From JBKHYG01 sp046565595 (GTDB taxonomy: Bacteria > Actinomycetota > AC-67), in the NCBI GenBank assembly GCA_046565595.1, contig JBKHYG010000121.1:1-64000 (forward strand): DNA of 64,000 nucleotides. Reading direction: 5' to 3'. The translations under genes and the position numbers were made by a program. The notes beneath the pieces are model-generated. The model ran no database searches. It was not told where the DNA came from and saw only the letters and a list, made by a program, of their open reading frames with translations. Shown here in pieces: positions 30,883-40,471 of this stretch (positions are counted from its first letter, which is position 1; the number at the start of each line of letters is the position of its first letter).

Positions 30883-30910
30883 GCGTTAGCGGTGCGAAAG
30901 CGATAGGGGG

Positions 30911-32227
30911 ATGGTGGTCCGAGAGGTCGATGTGATCATCGCCGGGGGAGGACCCGGCGGGTCCACCGCTGCCTACCATCTGGCCGTCCGCGGCAAGCGC
31001 GTACTGGTGATCGAGAAGAGCGCCTTTCCTCGCGAGAAGGTCTGCGGTGACGGACTCACTCCCAGGGCGGTCAAGGCGCTCCACCACCTCGGCCTGGACA
31101 CCACCGGCCCCGAATGGGCTCGTTCCGAGGGGCTCAGGATCATCGGGGCTGGGCATACCCTCGAGCTCCCCTGGCCAGAGTTGAACGGATGGCCGGGCTA
31201 TGCCTTGGTGCGCGCGCGCCTCGATCTAGATGAGCTATTGCTGCGCCACGCCGAGAAGGCGGGTGCGACGGTCTGGACCGAGACCGAGGTCGTGGATCCC
31301 ATCCTTGACCCTGACGGCGTCGTGATCGGGGTGCGGTGCCGCTCGGTGCAGTCGCCAGACGACGATCAGCCCAGCCTGTTCGACGGCCACGCTAAACGGG
31401 GTCGGGTCCGCGGCGAGATCCTCGAGGTTCGAGCTCCGGTCGTGATCGCCGCGGATGGCGTGGCGAACAGGTTCGGACAGGCCCTCGGGATCAGACGGAT
31501 CGAGAAGCGCCCCATGGGCGTCGCGGTACGAACCTACTTCCGCTCTCCTCGGGCCAGCGATAACTACCTCGAGAGCTACCTGGAACTGTGGCGCGGCGAC
31601 GATCTGCTGCCAGGCTACGGGTGGATCTTCCCGACCCCAGACGGGACCGTGAACATCGGGCTGGGATTGTTGAACTCCTCCGCGCACTTCCAGCAGGTCG
31701 ACTATCGAGGGCTGCTGACCGACTGGGTGGCGAACCTGCCGCCAGATTGGGAACTGGACCGGGACAACCAGGTCGGCCAGATCAGGGGAGCCGGCCTGCC
31801 GATGGGCTTCAACCGGACCGCTCTGGCCAAGCCCGGGCTCATGCTCATCGGAGACGCGGCGGGAGCGGTGAACCCCTTCAACGGCGAGGGGATCGCCTAC
31901 GCGATGGAGACCGGCGAGTTGGCCGCCGGTGCCGCTATCGAGGCCTTGGCTTCGGGCTCTCCTCACGCCTTGCGGGTCTACCCCGATCGACTGAAGGAGA
32001 CCTACGAGGGCTACTTCATCTTGGGGCGTGCGTTCGTCAGGTTGATCGGCGAGCCGAAGGTCATGCGCTTCCTGACCCAACATGGTTTGAAGCGCCGAGA
32101 TCTGATGCGCTTCGCCTTCAAGGTCTTGGCGAACCTGGCGGAACCTCGTCGTGGTGACTCTCACGACCGGTTGTTCAACGCGATGGTCAAGGTCGCGCCC
32201 ACCATCAACAAGGTGGTGGGGATCTGA
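30911..32227 (+). CDS. Geranylgeranyl-reductase-family FAD oxidoreductase (MenJ-like)
   Basis: A 438-residue FAD-dependent enzyme. The dinucleotide fold is VIIAGGGPGGSTAAYHLA at residues 8-25. KVCGDGLTPRAV is the GGR-family CGxxxxPxxV-like motif, and GDAAGAVNPFNGEGIAYAMETGELAA is the second FAD site. In mycobacteria MenJ (Rv0561c) partially reduces the menaquinone isoprenoid chain and sits beside a polyprenyl synthase. Here the polyprenyl synthase is at the far end of the same run of genes, with nuoA-N in between. GGGGG precedes the ATG, and a Rex operator lies just upstream. Confidence 0.88.
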   Translation: MVVREVDVIIAGGGPGGSTAAYHLAVRGKRVLVIEKSAFPREKVCGDGLTPRAVKALHHLGLDTTGPEWARSEGLRIIGAGHTLELPWPELNGWPGYALVRARLDLDELLLRHAEKAGATVWTETEVVDPILDPDGVVIGVRCRSVQSPDDDQPSLFDGHAKRGRVRGEILEVRAPVVIAADGVANRFGQALGIRRIEKRPMGVAVRTYFRSPRASDNYLESYLELWRGDDLLPGYGWIFPTPDGTVNIGLGLLNSSAHFQQVDYRGLLTDWVANLPPDWELDRDNQVGQIRGAGLPMGFNRTALAKPGLMLIGDAAGAVNPFNGEGIAYAMETGELAAGAAIEALASGSPHALRVYPDRLKETYEGYFILGRAFVRLIGEPKVMRFLTQHGLKRRDLMRFAFKVLANLAEPRRGDSHDRLFNAMVKVAPTINKVVGI

Positions 32228-32321
32228 TGCATCTCGAGTGTGCGCTCGTGAAGCCCCGGGGTGTTTGCGAACCCCAGCAAGCGGTCCATAGCCTGCGGTC
32301 GTCCCGGGGGAGGACCACTTC

Positions 32322-32771
32322 TTGACGCTCGTTGATTACCTGCCCATCTTGATCCTGCTCGCGATCGCAACCGCGTTCGCGGGTCTGTCGATCCTGGTCG
32401 CCTCCAAGACCGGCCCAAGGGCTCCATCCCCCGAGAAACTCGCGCCTTACGAGTGTGGCATCGAACCTGAGCGGGAGCTGGTCGAACGGTTCCCCGTGAA
32501 GTTCTACGGGATCGCGATGCTGTTCATCATCTTCGACATCGAGATCATCTTGTTGCTGCCCTACGCGGTCATGACACGCGAGCTCGGCATCTTCGGGCTG
32601 ATGGAGATGGGTGTGTTCCTGCTGCTGCTGCTCGGGGCTTACCTGTACATCCGCCGGGCGGGCGGCTTGGAATGGGAAGAAGAAGAGACCACCCTGCGGC
32701 GGCGTGTCTCGGCGCAGCTCATCCAGCGGTACAGGACACAGTCGGACAGCGGTGAGAGGCTGGGCGCCTGA
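32322..32771 (+). CDS. nuoA: NADH-quinone oxidoreductase subunit A (complex I, set 1)
   Basis: A 149-residue membrane subunit with three helices. The signature LAPYECGIEPE is followed by KFYGIAMLFIIFDIEIILLLP. It has a longer than usual basic C-terminal tail (LRRRVSAQLIQRYR). It starts at TTG 32322 after an excellent GGGGGAGGA. It is the first of 14 contiguous nuo genes, most overlapping by 1-14 bp. The 94-bp gap before it holds TTGCGA and a weak TAGCCT 18 bp later, a possible internal promoter, besides expression from the Rex-controlled start. Confidence 0.93.
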   Translation: MTLVDYLPILILLAIATAFAGLSILVASKTGPRAPSPEKLAPYECGIEPERELVERFPVKFYGIAMLFIIFDIEIILLLPYAVMTRELGIFGLMEMGVFLLLLLGAYLYIRRAGGLEWEEEETTLRRRVSAQLIQRYRTQSDSGERLGA

Positions 32772-33250
32772 TGGGCTGGGAGCAGAACCTCCCCAACGGG
32801 ATCCTCCTTACGAGCGTAGAGAAGTTCGTCCAGTGGTCTCGCGCGAATTCCCTCTGGCCGGCGACCTTCGGTCTGGCCTGCTGCGCCATCGAGATGATGG
32901 CTACCGGCGCAGCGACCCATGATCTCGCTCGGTTCGGGATGGAGGTCTTCCGGGCATCGCCGCGCCAAGCCGACCTGATGATCGTCGCCGGCCGCGTCAG
33001 CCAGAAGATGGCGCCGGTCCTCCGTCAGATCTACGACCAGATGCCCGAGCCCAAGTGGGTCATCAGCATGGGCGTGTGTGCCACCAGCGGAGGCATGTTC
33101 AACAACTATGCGATAGTCCAAGGCGTCGACCAGATCGTCCCCGTGGACATGTATGTGCCCGGGTGTCCCCCACGGCCCGAGATGCTGATGGACGGCATCT
33201 TGAAGTTGCACGAGCAGATCAAGGCGACCCCGCTGAAGGCGGACCGATGA
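32771..33250 (+). CDS. nuoB: NADH-quinone oxidoreductase subunit B (set 1)
   Basis: A 159-residue peripheral-arm subunit that binds cluster N2, the last cluster before the quinone. The ligands are in LACCAIEMM (tandem Cys), MGVCATSGG and VPGCPPRPEM. The ATG overlaps the nuoA stop by one base and the stop overlaps nuoC by four. A second, divergent copy is present at 61181. Confidence 0.96.
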   Translation: MGWEQNLPNGILLTSVEKFVQWSRANSLWPATFGLACCAIEMMATGAATHDLARFGMEVFRASPRQADLMIVAGRVSQKMAPVLRQIYDQMPEPKWVISMGVCATSGGMFNNYAIVQGVDQIVPVDMYVPGCPPRPEMLMDGILKLHEQIKATPLKADR

Positions 33251-33807
33251 CGAGCGAAGAGTTGCTAGCGCTTTGCGCACGAGCCTCGTCCGAGGTCGGA
33301 GGCTCGCTTGAACCTGTGGATGAGCGAGGCGTGACGAGCCTGGAAGTGGCCGCGGATCGTTTGGTCGAAGTCGTCACCTGGTTCAGGGACAACGGACCCT
33401 TCGAACTTCTAGCCGACCTATCGGTGATCGACTGGCTCGGGATCAATCCTGACGAGAAGCGCTTTTGCGTGGGGTACATGCTCGCATCGCCACAGCATCC
33501 CGCACGGTTGCAACTGCGCGTCTACCTCGGGTCGCAACAGCCTAAGGTCGCTTCCTTGACCGGTCTGTGGCCGGGTGCGGATGCGCTGGAACGCGAGGCG
33601 TACGACTTCTTCGGGATCGGGTTCGAGGGCCATCCGAACCTGCGTCGCATGTTCATGCCCGACGATTGGGAGGGTCACCCTCAGCGCAAGGACTATCCCC
33701 TCGGCGGGATCGATGTTCGTTACGAGCATGGGCAGGCTGTCACCCCACCCGATGACCGTGCGAAGCGTTCGACGACCACCTCTGGCTATCCGGGCAGGAC
33801 CGCATGA
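33247..33807 (+). CDS. nuoC: NADH-quinone oxidoreductase subunit C (set 1)
   Basis: A 186-residue soluble arm subunit (30-kDa subunit family). Typical motifs are the central LLADLSVIDWLG, SLTGLWPGADALEREAYDFFGI and the C-terminal HPNLRRMFMPDDWEGHPQRKDYPL. It is not fused to NuoD, unlike in enterobacteria. The ATG at 33247 overlaps nuoB. The longer upstream frame is shadow. Confidence 0.95.
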   Translation: MTSEELLALCARASSEVGGSLEPVDERGVTSLEVAADRLVEVVTWFRDNGPFELLADLSVIDWLGINPDEKRFCVGYMLASPQHPARLQLRVYLGSQQPKVASLTGLWPGADALEREAYDFFGIGFEGHPNLRRMFMPDDWEGHPQRKDYPLGGIDVRYEHGQAVTPPDDRAKRSTTTSGYPGRTA

Positions 33808-35072
33808 GCGAGGTCTTCACCACCGGACAGGATTGGAGCGCCGCGGTCTCCGAGATCAGCGACGAGACGCTGGTCATCAACATGGGGCCGCAGCATCCGT
33901 CCACCCACGGGGTGCTCCGGTTGGTTCTCACCCTCGACGGTGAGACGGTGATCGACGCCGACAGCGTCATCGGGTACCTACATACCGGCATCGAGAAGAA
34001 CGCCGAGGTTCGTACCTGGGTCCAGGGCGTCACCTTCGTGACTCGTATGGATTACCTGTCGCCGTTCTTCAACGAGGTGGGTTACTGCCTTGCCGTCGAA
34101 CAGCTGCTGGGGATCGAAGCTCCGCCACGCGCGCAGGCCATCCGCGTCCTGCTGATGGAGTTGAACAGGATCAGCAGCCACCTGGTCTGGCTGGCGACGA
34201 CAGGCATGGAGCTCGGAGCGTTGTCGATGATGCTCTACGGCTTCCGCGAGCGCGAACAACTCCTGGACATCTTCGAGCACATAACCGGCCTACGGATGAA
34301 CCACGCTTTCATCAGGCCGGGCGGTCTCGTGACCGATCTTCCTGAAGGGTCGGTCGAGAAGATCGAGGAGTTCCTGGCCTCGTTCCCCGACCGTCTCGCA
34401 GAGTACGAAGGGTTGCTGACCCAGAACCCGACCTGGATCGACCGCAACCGCGGGATCGGGATCCTCGACGCTCCTACCGCTCTCGGACTCGGCGTGACCG
34501 GTCCGCTTCTACGCGCAGCAGGCGTCGACTGGGATCTCCGCAAGCAACGCCCATACTGCGGTTATGAGAACTACGAGTTCGATGTCCCGACCGACACCGA
34601 CGCCGACTGCATGGCCCGGTACCGGGTGCGTCTGGAAGAGATGCGCCAATCGATGAGGATCGTGCGGCAGGTCCTCGATTCCCTGCCCGCCGGACGGATC
34701 ATGATCGAGGACCCGAAGATCGCTTGGCCAGCGCAACTGTCGCTGGGCCCGGACGGGCTCGGGAACGCTCAGGAGTACATCCGCCGGATCATGGGCGAAT
34801 CGATGGAAGCGCTGATCCAGCATTTCAAGCTGGTTACCGAAGGCTTCAGCATCCCGGTCGGCGAGACGACCGTCGCGGTCGAGTCGCCCCGCGGTGAGAC
34901 CTCGTTCCGTGTGGCGAGCGGAGGCAAGAACAGGCCTTGGCGCGTCCATGTACGCGACGCCTCCTTCGTGAACCTCCAAGCGATGCCGCACATGGTCCGC
35001 GGGTTGCTGGTGGCAGATGTGATCTCGGCCGTCGCGTCGATCGACCCGGTGATGGGAGGTGTGGATCGATGA
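33804..35072 (+). CDS. nuoD: NADH-quinone oxidoreductase subunit D (set 1)
   Basis: A 422-residue 49-kDa subunit that lines the quinone cavity with NuoB. It contains INMGPQHPSTHGVLR with the quinone-binding His, VIGYLHTGIEKNAE and the later ELNRISSHLVWL. The C-terminal DPVMGGVDR is conserved. It overlaps both neighbours by 4 bp. The hydrogenase-like cysteines are absent, as expected. Confidence 0.96.
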   Translation: MSEVFTTGQDWSAAVSEISDETLVINMGPQHPSTHGVLRLVLTLDGETVIDADSVIGYLHTGIEKNAEVRTWVQGVTFVTRMDYLSPFFNEVGYCLAVEQLLGIEAPPRAQAIRVLLMELNRISSHLVWLATTGMELGALSMMLYGFREREQLLDIFEHITGLRMNHAFIRPGGLVTDLPEGSVEKIEEFLASFPDRLAEYEGLLTQNPTWIDRNRGIGILDAPTALGLGVTGPLLRAAGVDWDLRKQRPYCGYENYEFDVPTDTDADCMARYRVRLEEMRQSMRIVRQVLDSLPAGRIMIEDPKIAWPAQLSLGPDGLGNAQEYIRRIMGESMEALIQHFKLVTEGFSIPVGETTVAVESPRGETSFRVASGGKNRPWRVHVRDASFVNLQAMPHMVRGLLVADVISAVASIDPVMGGVDR

Positions 35073-35698
35073 GCGGTGGTGGCAAGGCGGATACATCGCT
35101 GATGGGGGTACCCCTGATCAGACCGGCCGTTGCGCCTCTCTCGGATCGGTTCCGTTCCGACGCCGACGAGGTGATCGCTAGATACCCCAAGGGCCAGGAA
35201 CGCAGCGCGCTACTTCCGCTGCTCTACCTGGTCCAGGGTGAGCACGGCTTCGTCTCGAGCCAAGGCATCAGCGCCATCTCGGAGATGCTTGGCCTGACCC
35301 GAGCCGAAGTGGCGGGCGTGGCCAGCTTCTACACGATGTTCAAACGGTCGCCGCAAGGAAGATGGTTGATCAGCGTGTGTACCCAACCCGCGTGCGCGTT
35401 CGCTGGCGGGACCGAACTCATCCGGAGGTTGGAGGAGACGCTGGGCGTCGAGCGTGGAGGCACGAGCCCTGACGGCACGATCTCCATCGAAGAGGTCGAG
35501 TGTCTATGCGCCTGTGACGGCGCACCGGTGTTCAGCGTCAACTATGAGAACTACGAACGCATGGCCGTCGAGGACGCCGTGTCGATGGTCGAGTCCTTGA
35601 GATCTGGCGGCGAGCCTCCTGCGGGTGCGCGCGGTGAGATCCCGGCGGACTTCAAGACCGTGTCGCGCCGCATGAGCGGAGTGGAGGCGCCGCGATGA
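35069..35698 (+). CDS. nuoE: NADH-quinone oxidoreductase subunit E (set 1)
   Basis: A 209-residue [2Fe-2S] thioredoxin-like subunit of the NADH module. The helical N-terminal domain has ALLPLLYLVQGEHGFV and VASFYTMF. The cluster ligands are in CTQPACAFAGG and VECLCACDGAP. About 35 residues at the C-terminus are a Gly/Pro-rich tail. ATG 35069 overlaps nuoD by 4 bp. The presence of E, F and G shows that this set is a true NADH dehydrogenase. Confidence 0.95.
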   Translation: MSGGGKADTSLMGVPLIRPAVAPLSDRFRSDADEVIARYPKGQERSALLPLLYLVQGEHGFVSSQGISAISEMLGLTRAEVAGVASFYTMFKRSPQGRWLISVCTQPACAFAGGTELIRRLEETLGVERGGTSPDGTISIEEVECLCACDGAPVFSVNYENYERMAVEDAVSMVESLRSGGEPPAGARGEIPADFKTVSRRMSGVEAPR

Positions 35699-36978
35699 GC
35701 GCGACGCTTCAAGAGACCAAGATCCTGTCCGCCAGATGGGACCGGCCCGACGGCAACACGCTGGCCGGATACCTCGCGACCGGAGGGTACGAGGCGCTGC
35801 GCACGGCCCTCGAGATGCAGCCCGACCAGATCATCGAGACCGTCAAAGAGTCGAACCTGCGGGGCCGCGGAGGCGCAGGATTCCCGGCTGGACTGAAGTG
35901 GTCCTTCATCCCCAAGGACCGTAGACCGTCCTACATAGTCTGTAATTTCGACGAAGGCGAGCCTGGAACTTTCAAGGACCGCGAACTGGTCGAGCGTGAC
36001 CCGCACCAGATGATCGAAGGCATGGCCATCGCATCCCTGGCGATCGGCGCACACGAGATGTACATCTTCTGCCGAGGTGAGTTCGCCTACGCCGCCCGTG
36101 TCCTCGAGCGCGCGATCGCCGAGGCGATGCAGGAGGGATATCTGGGGAAGGGGATCCTGGGAAGCGACTACGACCTGGATTGCATCCTCGTGCGCGGTGC
36201 AGGCGCATACATCTGTGGCGAGGAGACCGCGTTGCTCGAGGCGATAGAAGGCCGTCGAGGTCAACCTCGTCTCCGCCCACCGTTCCCGGCCACCCACGGA
36301 CTGTTCAACCTGCCGACCGTCGTCAACAATGTCGAGACCTTCGCATGCGTCCCCCACATCATCTCTCGGGGAGCGGAGTGGTTCCGTTCGCTGGGTACCG
36401 AGAAGGCGTCGGGAACCAAGATCTTCAGCATCTCTGGCGATGTGGAGAAGCCGGGTAACTACGAGGTGCCCTTCGGCACATCGGCTCGAGACCTGATCGA
36501 GGGCTTCGCCGGCGGCGTTAAGGGCGGGAAGGGATTGAAGGCCTTCACCCCCGGTGGCGCATCCTCGACACCCTTCTTCGGCCCCGAGGAACTGGATGTC
36601 GGCATGGATTGGGAGTCCGTCCAAGAGGCGGGGTCCCTCCTTGGTACCGGCGCGATCATCGTCTTCTCCGAGGACAGGTGCATGGTACGAGCGGCCCATC
36701 GTTACACGCGTTTCTACGCGCACGAGTCATGCGGCAAGTGCACGCCATGCCGCGAAGGGACCTACTGGCTCGAGCAGACGCTCCGTCGGTTCGAGGCAGG
36801 CGGAGGACGGGAGGATGACCTCCCGATCTTGCTGGATGTCGCCAACAGCATCCCGGGGCGTTCGTTCTGTGCGCTCGGTGACTTCTCTGCCGCACCGGTC
36901 ACTTCGACCGTGAGGCGCTGGGAGGCCGATTTCCGCAAACACATTGGCAGCGGGGGAGGCTGCCCGATCGAACCATGA
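35695..36978 (+). CDS. nuoF: NADH-quinone oxidoreductase subunit F (set 1)
   Basis: A 427-residue flavoprotein subunit carrying FMN, the NADH site and a [4Fe-4S] cluster. GRGGAGFPAGLKW and NFDEGEPGTFKDRE form the FMN/NADH pocket. YICGEETALLEAIEGRRGQPR follows. ESCGKCTPCREGT plus RSFCALGD provide the four cluster cysteines. It overlaps nuoE and nuoG by 4 bp each. Confidence 0.97.
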   Translation: MSATLQETKILSARWDRPDGNTLAGYLATGGYEALRTALEMQPDQIIETVKESNLRGRGGAGFPAGLKWSFIPKDRRPSYIVCNFDEGEPGTFKDRELVERDPHQMIEGMAIASLAIGAHEMYIFCRGEFAYAARVLERAIAEAMQEGYLGKGILGSDYDLDCILVRGAGAYICGEETALLEAIEGRRGQPRLRPPFPATHGLFNLPTVVNNVETFACVPHIISRGAEWFRSLGTEKASGTKIFSISGDVEKPGNYEVPFGTSARDLIEGFAGGVKGGKGLKAFTPGGASSTPFFGPEELDVGMDWESVQEAGSLLGTGAIIVFSEDRCMVRAAHRYTRFYAHESCGKCTPCREGTYWLEQTLRRFEAGGGREDDLPILLDVANSIPGRSFCALGDFSAAPVTSTVRRWEADFRKHIGSGGGCPIEP

Positions 36979-39308
36979 GCAACGGCACGGTGACGCTCAC
37001 CATCGACGATCGCGAGATCACGGTTCCTGCCGGAACCCTGGTGATCCGCGCCGCCGAGCAACTCGGGATCTACATCCCGCGCTTCTGCGACCATCCGCTA
37101 CTGGATCCAGCGGGAGCGTGTCGCCAGTGCATCGTGGATGTCGAAGGGCAGCGCAAACCCCTGACCAGTTGCACCACCGTGTGCACCGAAGGCATGGTCG
37201 TGCGCACCCAGCTCTCTAGCGACGCGGCGGCCGAGGCGCAGCGCAGCGTCCTCGAACTGTTGCTCATCAACCACCCCTTGGACTGCCCGATGTGCGACAA
37301 GGGCGGTGAGTGCCCGCTGCAGGATCAGGCCCTCGAGTATGGCCCCGGCGGCTCGCGCTACATCGACACCAAACGGCGTTTCACCAAGCCCGTAGCCATA
37401 AGCCCGCTGATCAAGTTGGATCGAGAGCGGTGCGTCCTGTGCGCGCGCTGCACACGCTTCAGCGATCAGATCGCCGACGATCCGTTCATCGAGTTGTTCG
37501 AACGAGGCGCCCTGGAGCAGGTAGCGATCTACGAGGATGAGCCCTATCGCAGCGAATACTCGGGCAATGTGGTCCAGATCTGTCCGGTCGGAGCGCTGAC
37601 CTCGAGCGAGTTCCGCTTCCAGGCTCGACCCTTCGACATGACCACGACGGTCTCGACCTGCAACCGTTGTGCGTCTGGCTGTCAGACCCTCGTGCAAGAG
37701 CGCCGCGGCCAACTCGTACGGGTACTCAGCTCGACCGATCCGACCGGGCAGGATGAGTGGATCTGCGACAAGGGCAGGTTCGGGTATCTGTACGCACAGA
37801 CCCCCGAACGCGTGACCGAACCGCTGGTCCGCAAAGGTGACGGCTTCGTGGCCGTCTCGTGGGCCGAGGCCATCTCCACGGTGGCAGCGGCGATCCGCGA
37901 GACCCGCGATTCGAGGCTCGGAAGTGCCGTTCTGGGAGGATCGATCTCGACCGATGAGGACGCGTATGCGCTCTCCAGGTTCGCTCGCGTCGTGCTGGCG
38001 ACCAACGACATAGATCACCGTCTGGGCGGGTCGACCCCTGAGGACTACGCGGCGCTGGGACAGATCGCCAGCGGCGTCGAGACCGCGGGCTTCGCCGACA
38101 TCGATGCAGCCGACACCATCGTCATCGCTGGAGCGGACCTCCGAGAGGTGTCGCCCATCGTTGCTCTACGGATCCGCAAGCGTCTCCACGCGGGCGGCGT
38201 CAGGGTCATCGAGGTAGCGCCGCGAGCATCTCGGCTGATCGAGAACGGCGCTAGCTGGGTTCCCGTCAAGACGGGAGCAGAGGCCGCAGCACTCCGGAGC
38301 CTCGAGTCCGACGGTCGCACCATCCTGCTGGTCGGTGACGCTCTGATCGGAGACGGCTCCTTCGCGCACGCCTGGAACCTGGCCCTGGATCGGGGTTGGA
38401 AGTTCGGGTGGGTGCCGCGTAGAGCGAATGCCCGAGGCGCTGTGGCCGCGGGCTGCTTGCCGACCGCTCTGCCGGGAGGTCGCTCGATCACCGAACCCGA
38501 GGATCGAGCAGCCGTGCAGAAGGTCTGGAACAGCGTTCCGCCCGATCAGCCTGGCAGGGAAGGCGCCGCGATCCTGCGCGAAGCCGCCGAGCTCGGTTTC
38601 CTCCTGATCGTCGGCGCAGACCCGGTTGCTGACGCGGCGGGATCGCTGAAGGCAGCCTCGGGGATCGACGCTGCCGGCTTCGTGGTGTCGATCGACATGT
38701 TCCTGACCGAGACCGCGAGGCGCGCAGATGTTGTGCTGCCTGCGGCGGCCGTCTACGAGCGGGCGGGTTCGATCACCTCGTGGGAGGGACGGCGCTCGCG
38801 GGTGAGAGCCGCGATCGACCCTCCTGGCCTTGCCCAAGAGGACCGCGAGATACTCGCTCAGATCGCAACCGAGCTCGGACACAGCGGGTTCCCTCGAACG
38901 GCACAAGCCGTGCAGGACGAGATGGCGCGGCTATCGCCCGACGGTGGCGCACCACGACCCGTTCCGACCGAAGCACTCGATCAGACGCCAGCAGAGATGG
39001 TGTTGTGCACCTACCCGCTGCTGATCGATTCGGGCGCGATGATGCACGGATCCGACGCGCTGGCTGCAACGGCTCATCCGGCCGCCATCGAGATCTCACC
39101 CGATGACGCAGCGCGCCTGAACCTGACCGACGGGCAACTGGTTCGCGTAACGAGCTCTCACGGGTCGCTGAAGGGTCCGATCAGGGTCGAGGGTCGTGTC
39201 GCTAACGGAGTCGTCTTCATCCCGGCGCAACATTCCTCCCTCGAGGGCGTGGATCTCCAGGCCGCGAGTGGCGTGACGACCGTCCGGATCGAGAAGGAGG
39301 GGCCATGA
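36975..39308 (+). CDS. nuoG: NADH-quinone oxidoreductase subunit G (set 1)
   Basis: A 777-residue large iron-sulfur subunit. The N-terminal [2Fe-2S] domain has RFCDHPLLDPAGACRQC. Then CPMCDKGGECPLQD and CVLCARCTRF supply two [4Fe-4S] clusters, and STCNRCASGCQT marks the molybdopterin-oxidoreductase-like Fe4S4 domain with an additional N7-type site. The remaining 550 residues are the degenerate molybdoenzyme fold without a cofactor. It passes electrons from NuoF toward NuoI. The C-terminal molybdopterin-dinucleotide-like beta barrel (RLNLTDGQLVRVTSSHG) is complete. Confidence 0.95.
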   Translation: MSNGTVTLTIDDREITVPAGTLVIRAAEQLGIYIPRFCDHPLLDPAGACRQCIVDVEGQRKPLTSCTTVCTEGMVVRTQLSSDAAAEAQRSVLELLLINHPLDCPMCDKGGECPLQDQALEYGPGGSRYIDTKRRFTKPVAISPLIKLDRERCVLCARCTRFSDQIADDPFIELFERGALEQVAIYEDEPYRSEYSGNVVQICPVGALTSSEFRFQARPFDMTTTVSTCNRCASGCQTLVQERRGQLVRVLSSTDPTGQDEWICDKGRFGYLYAQTPERVTEPLVRKGDGFVAVSWAEAISTVAAAIRETRDSRLGSAVLGGSISTDEDAYALSRFARVVLATNDIDHRLGGSTPEDYAALGQIASGVETAGFADIDAADTIVIAGADLREVSPIVALRIRKRLHAGGVRVIEVAPRASRLIENGASWVPVKTGAEAAALRSLESDGRTILLVGDALIGDGSFAHAWNLALDRGWKFGWVPRRANARGAVAAGCLPTALPGGRSITEPEDRAAVQKVWNSVPPDQPGREGAAILREAAELGFLLIVGADPVADAAGSLKAASGIDAAGFVVSIDMFLTETARRADVVLPAAAVYERAGSITSWEGRRSRVRAAIDPPGLAQEDREILAQIATELGHSGFPRTAQAVQDEMARLSPDGGAPRPVPTEALDQTPAEMVLCTYPLLIDSGAMMHGSDALAATAHPAAIEISPDDAARLNLTDGQLVRVTSSHGSLKGPIRVEGRVANGVVFIPAQHSSLEGVDLQAASGVTTVRIEKEGP

Positions 39309-40471
39309 ACGAGGGCCTGCTCATCTCGACCATCAAAGCCGTGATCGTCTTCGGAGCCCTGATGGGATCCGTACCTCTGGCCGTATGGGCTGAGCGCCGG
39401 GTCGTCGCCTTCATGCAGCAGCGGCTCGGACCTAACCGCGTAGGGCCTTTCGGCATCCTTCAAGGCCTCGCCGATGGCGTGAAGCTCTTCTTCAAGGAGG
39501 ACATCCGGCCGACCAATGTGGACAGAGGCACCTACATCGCGGCGCCCATGATGTCGGTGATCCCGGCCTTCCTGTCAGCAGCGGTGATCCCCTTCGGTCC
39601 AGACATCACGATCGGCGGCCGTGTCGTCTCGATGCAACTGGCCGAACTGAATGTGGGCGTGTTGTTCTTCCTGGCGATGGGAAGCATGATGGTCTACGGC
39701 GTAACGCTGGCCGGTTGGTCGTCTGGCTCGGTCTATCCGCTGCTCGGTGGCGTCCGCAGCGCCGCACAGATGATCTCCTACGAGATGGCGCTTGGCCTCT
39801 CGGTGGTCGCTGTGGTGATGCAGTCGGGAACCTTGTCGACCTCGGGGATCGTGGACGCCCAAGCGGGCTCCTTCCTGGGAGTCCTTCCTGCGTGGAACAT
39901 CTTCACCCAGCTGCCGGCTTTCCTGATCTTCTGCGTGGCGGGTCTGGCTGAGACGAACCGAGCTCCCTTCGATCTGGCAGAAGCCGAGAGTGAGCTCGTC
40001 GGCGGCTTCCATACCGAGTACTCGAGCATCAAGTTCGCGATGTTCATGCTGGCCGAGTACCTACATGTCATCACCACGAGCGCGATCGCGGTGACCTTGT
40101 TCCTCGGCGGCTGGCGCGGACCCACGCTGCCCTTCCTGACACCGCTGTGGCCGCTCGTCTGGTTCGGGCTGAAGCTCGGCTTCATGGTGTTCCTGTTCAT
40201 GTGGGTGCGCGCAAGCCTTCCACGGGTCCGCTACGACATCCTCATGCGGTACGGATGGAAGACCCTGCTGCCCGCATCGCTGGGCTGGGTTGCCATCACC
40301 GCGGTCCTGCTGGTCCTGAGTTCGGAACTCGATCGGCCAACGCTCGCCTCCGTCCTCGGCTTGATCGCGGCACTGGTGATCCTGGGGCGTGCCGCGCTTG
40401 TGACCTGGCGTCGGTTCGGCACGCTAGGACCCCTAGCCCTGATGAGGAAGGTGCGTCATGGCGTTCAGTGA
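39305..40471 (+). CDS. nuoH: NADH-quinone oxidoreductase subunit H (set 1)
   Basis: A 388-residue membrane subunit with about eight to nine helices forming the quinone entry channel. The conserved loop AFMQQRLGPNRVGPFGILQGLADGVK is followed by FFKEDIRPTNVDR, and AETNRAPFDLAEAESELVGGFHTEY is the hallmark acidic loop. The C-terminal tail is longer than in E. coli. The ATG overlaps nuoG by 4 bp, and nuoI starts 14 bp before its stop. Confidence 0.95.
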   Translation: MNEGLLISTIKAVIVFGALMGSVPLAVWAERRVVAFMQQRLGPNRVGPFGILQGLADGVKLFFKEDIRPTNVDRGTYIAAPMMSVIPAFLSAAVIPFGPDITIGGRVVSMQLAELNVGVLFFLAMGSMMVYGVTLAGWSSGSVYPLLGGVRSAAQMISYEMALGLSVVAVVMQSGTLSTSGIVDAQAGSFLGVLPAWNIFTQLPAFLIFCVAGLAETNRAPFDLAEAESELVGGFHTEYSSIKFAMFMLAEYLHVITTSAIAVTLFLGGWRGPTLPFLTPLWPLVWFGLKLGFMVFLFMWVRASLPRVRYDILMRYGWKTLLPASLGWVAITAVLLVLSSELDRPTLASVLGLIAALVILGRAALVTWRRFGTLGPLALMRKVRHGVQ

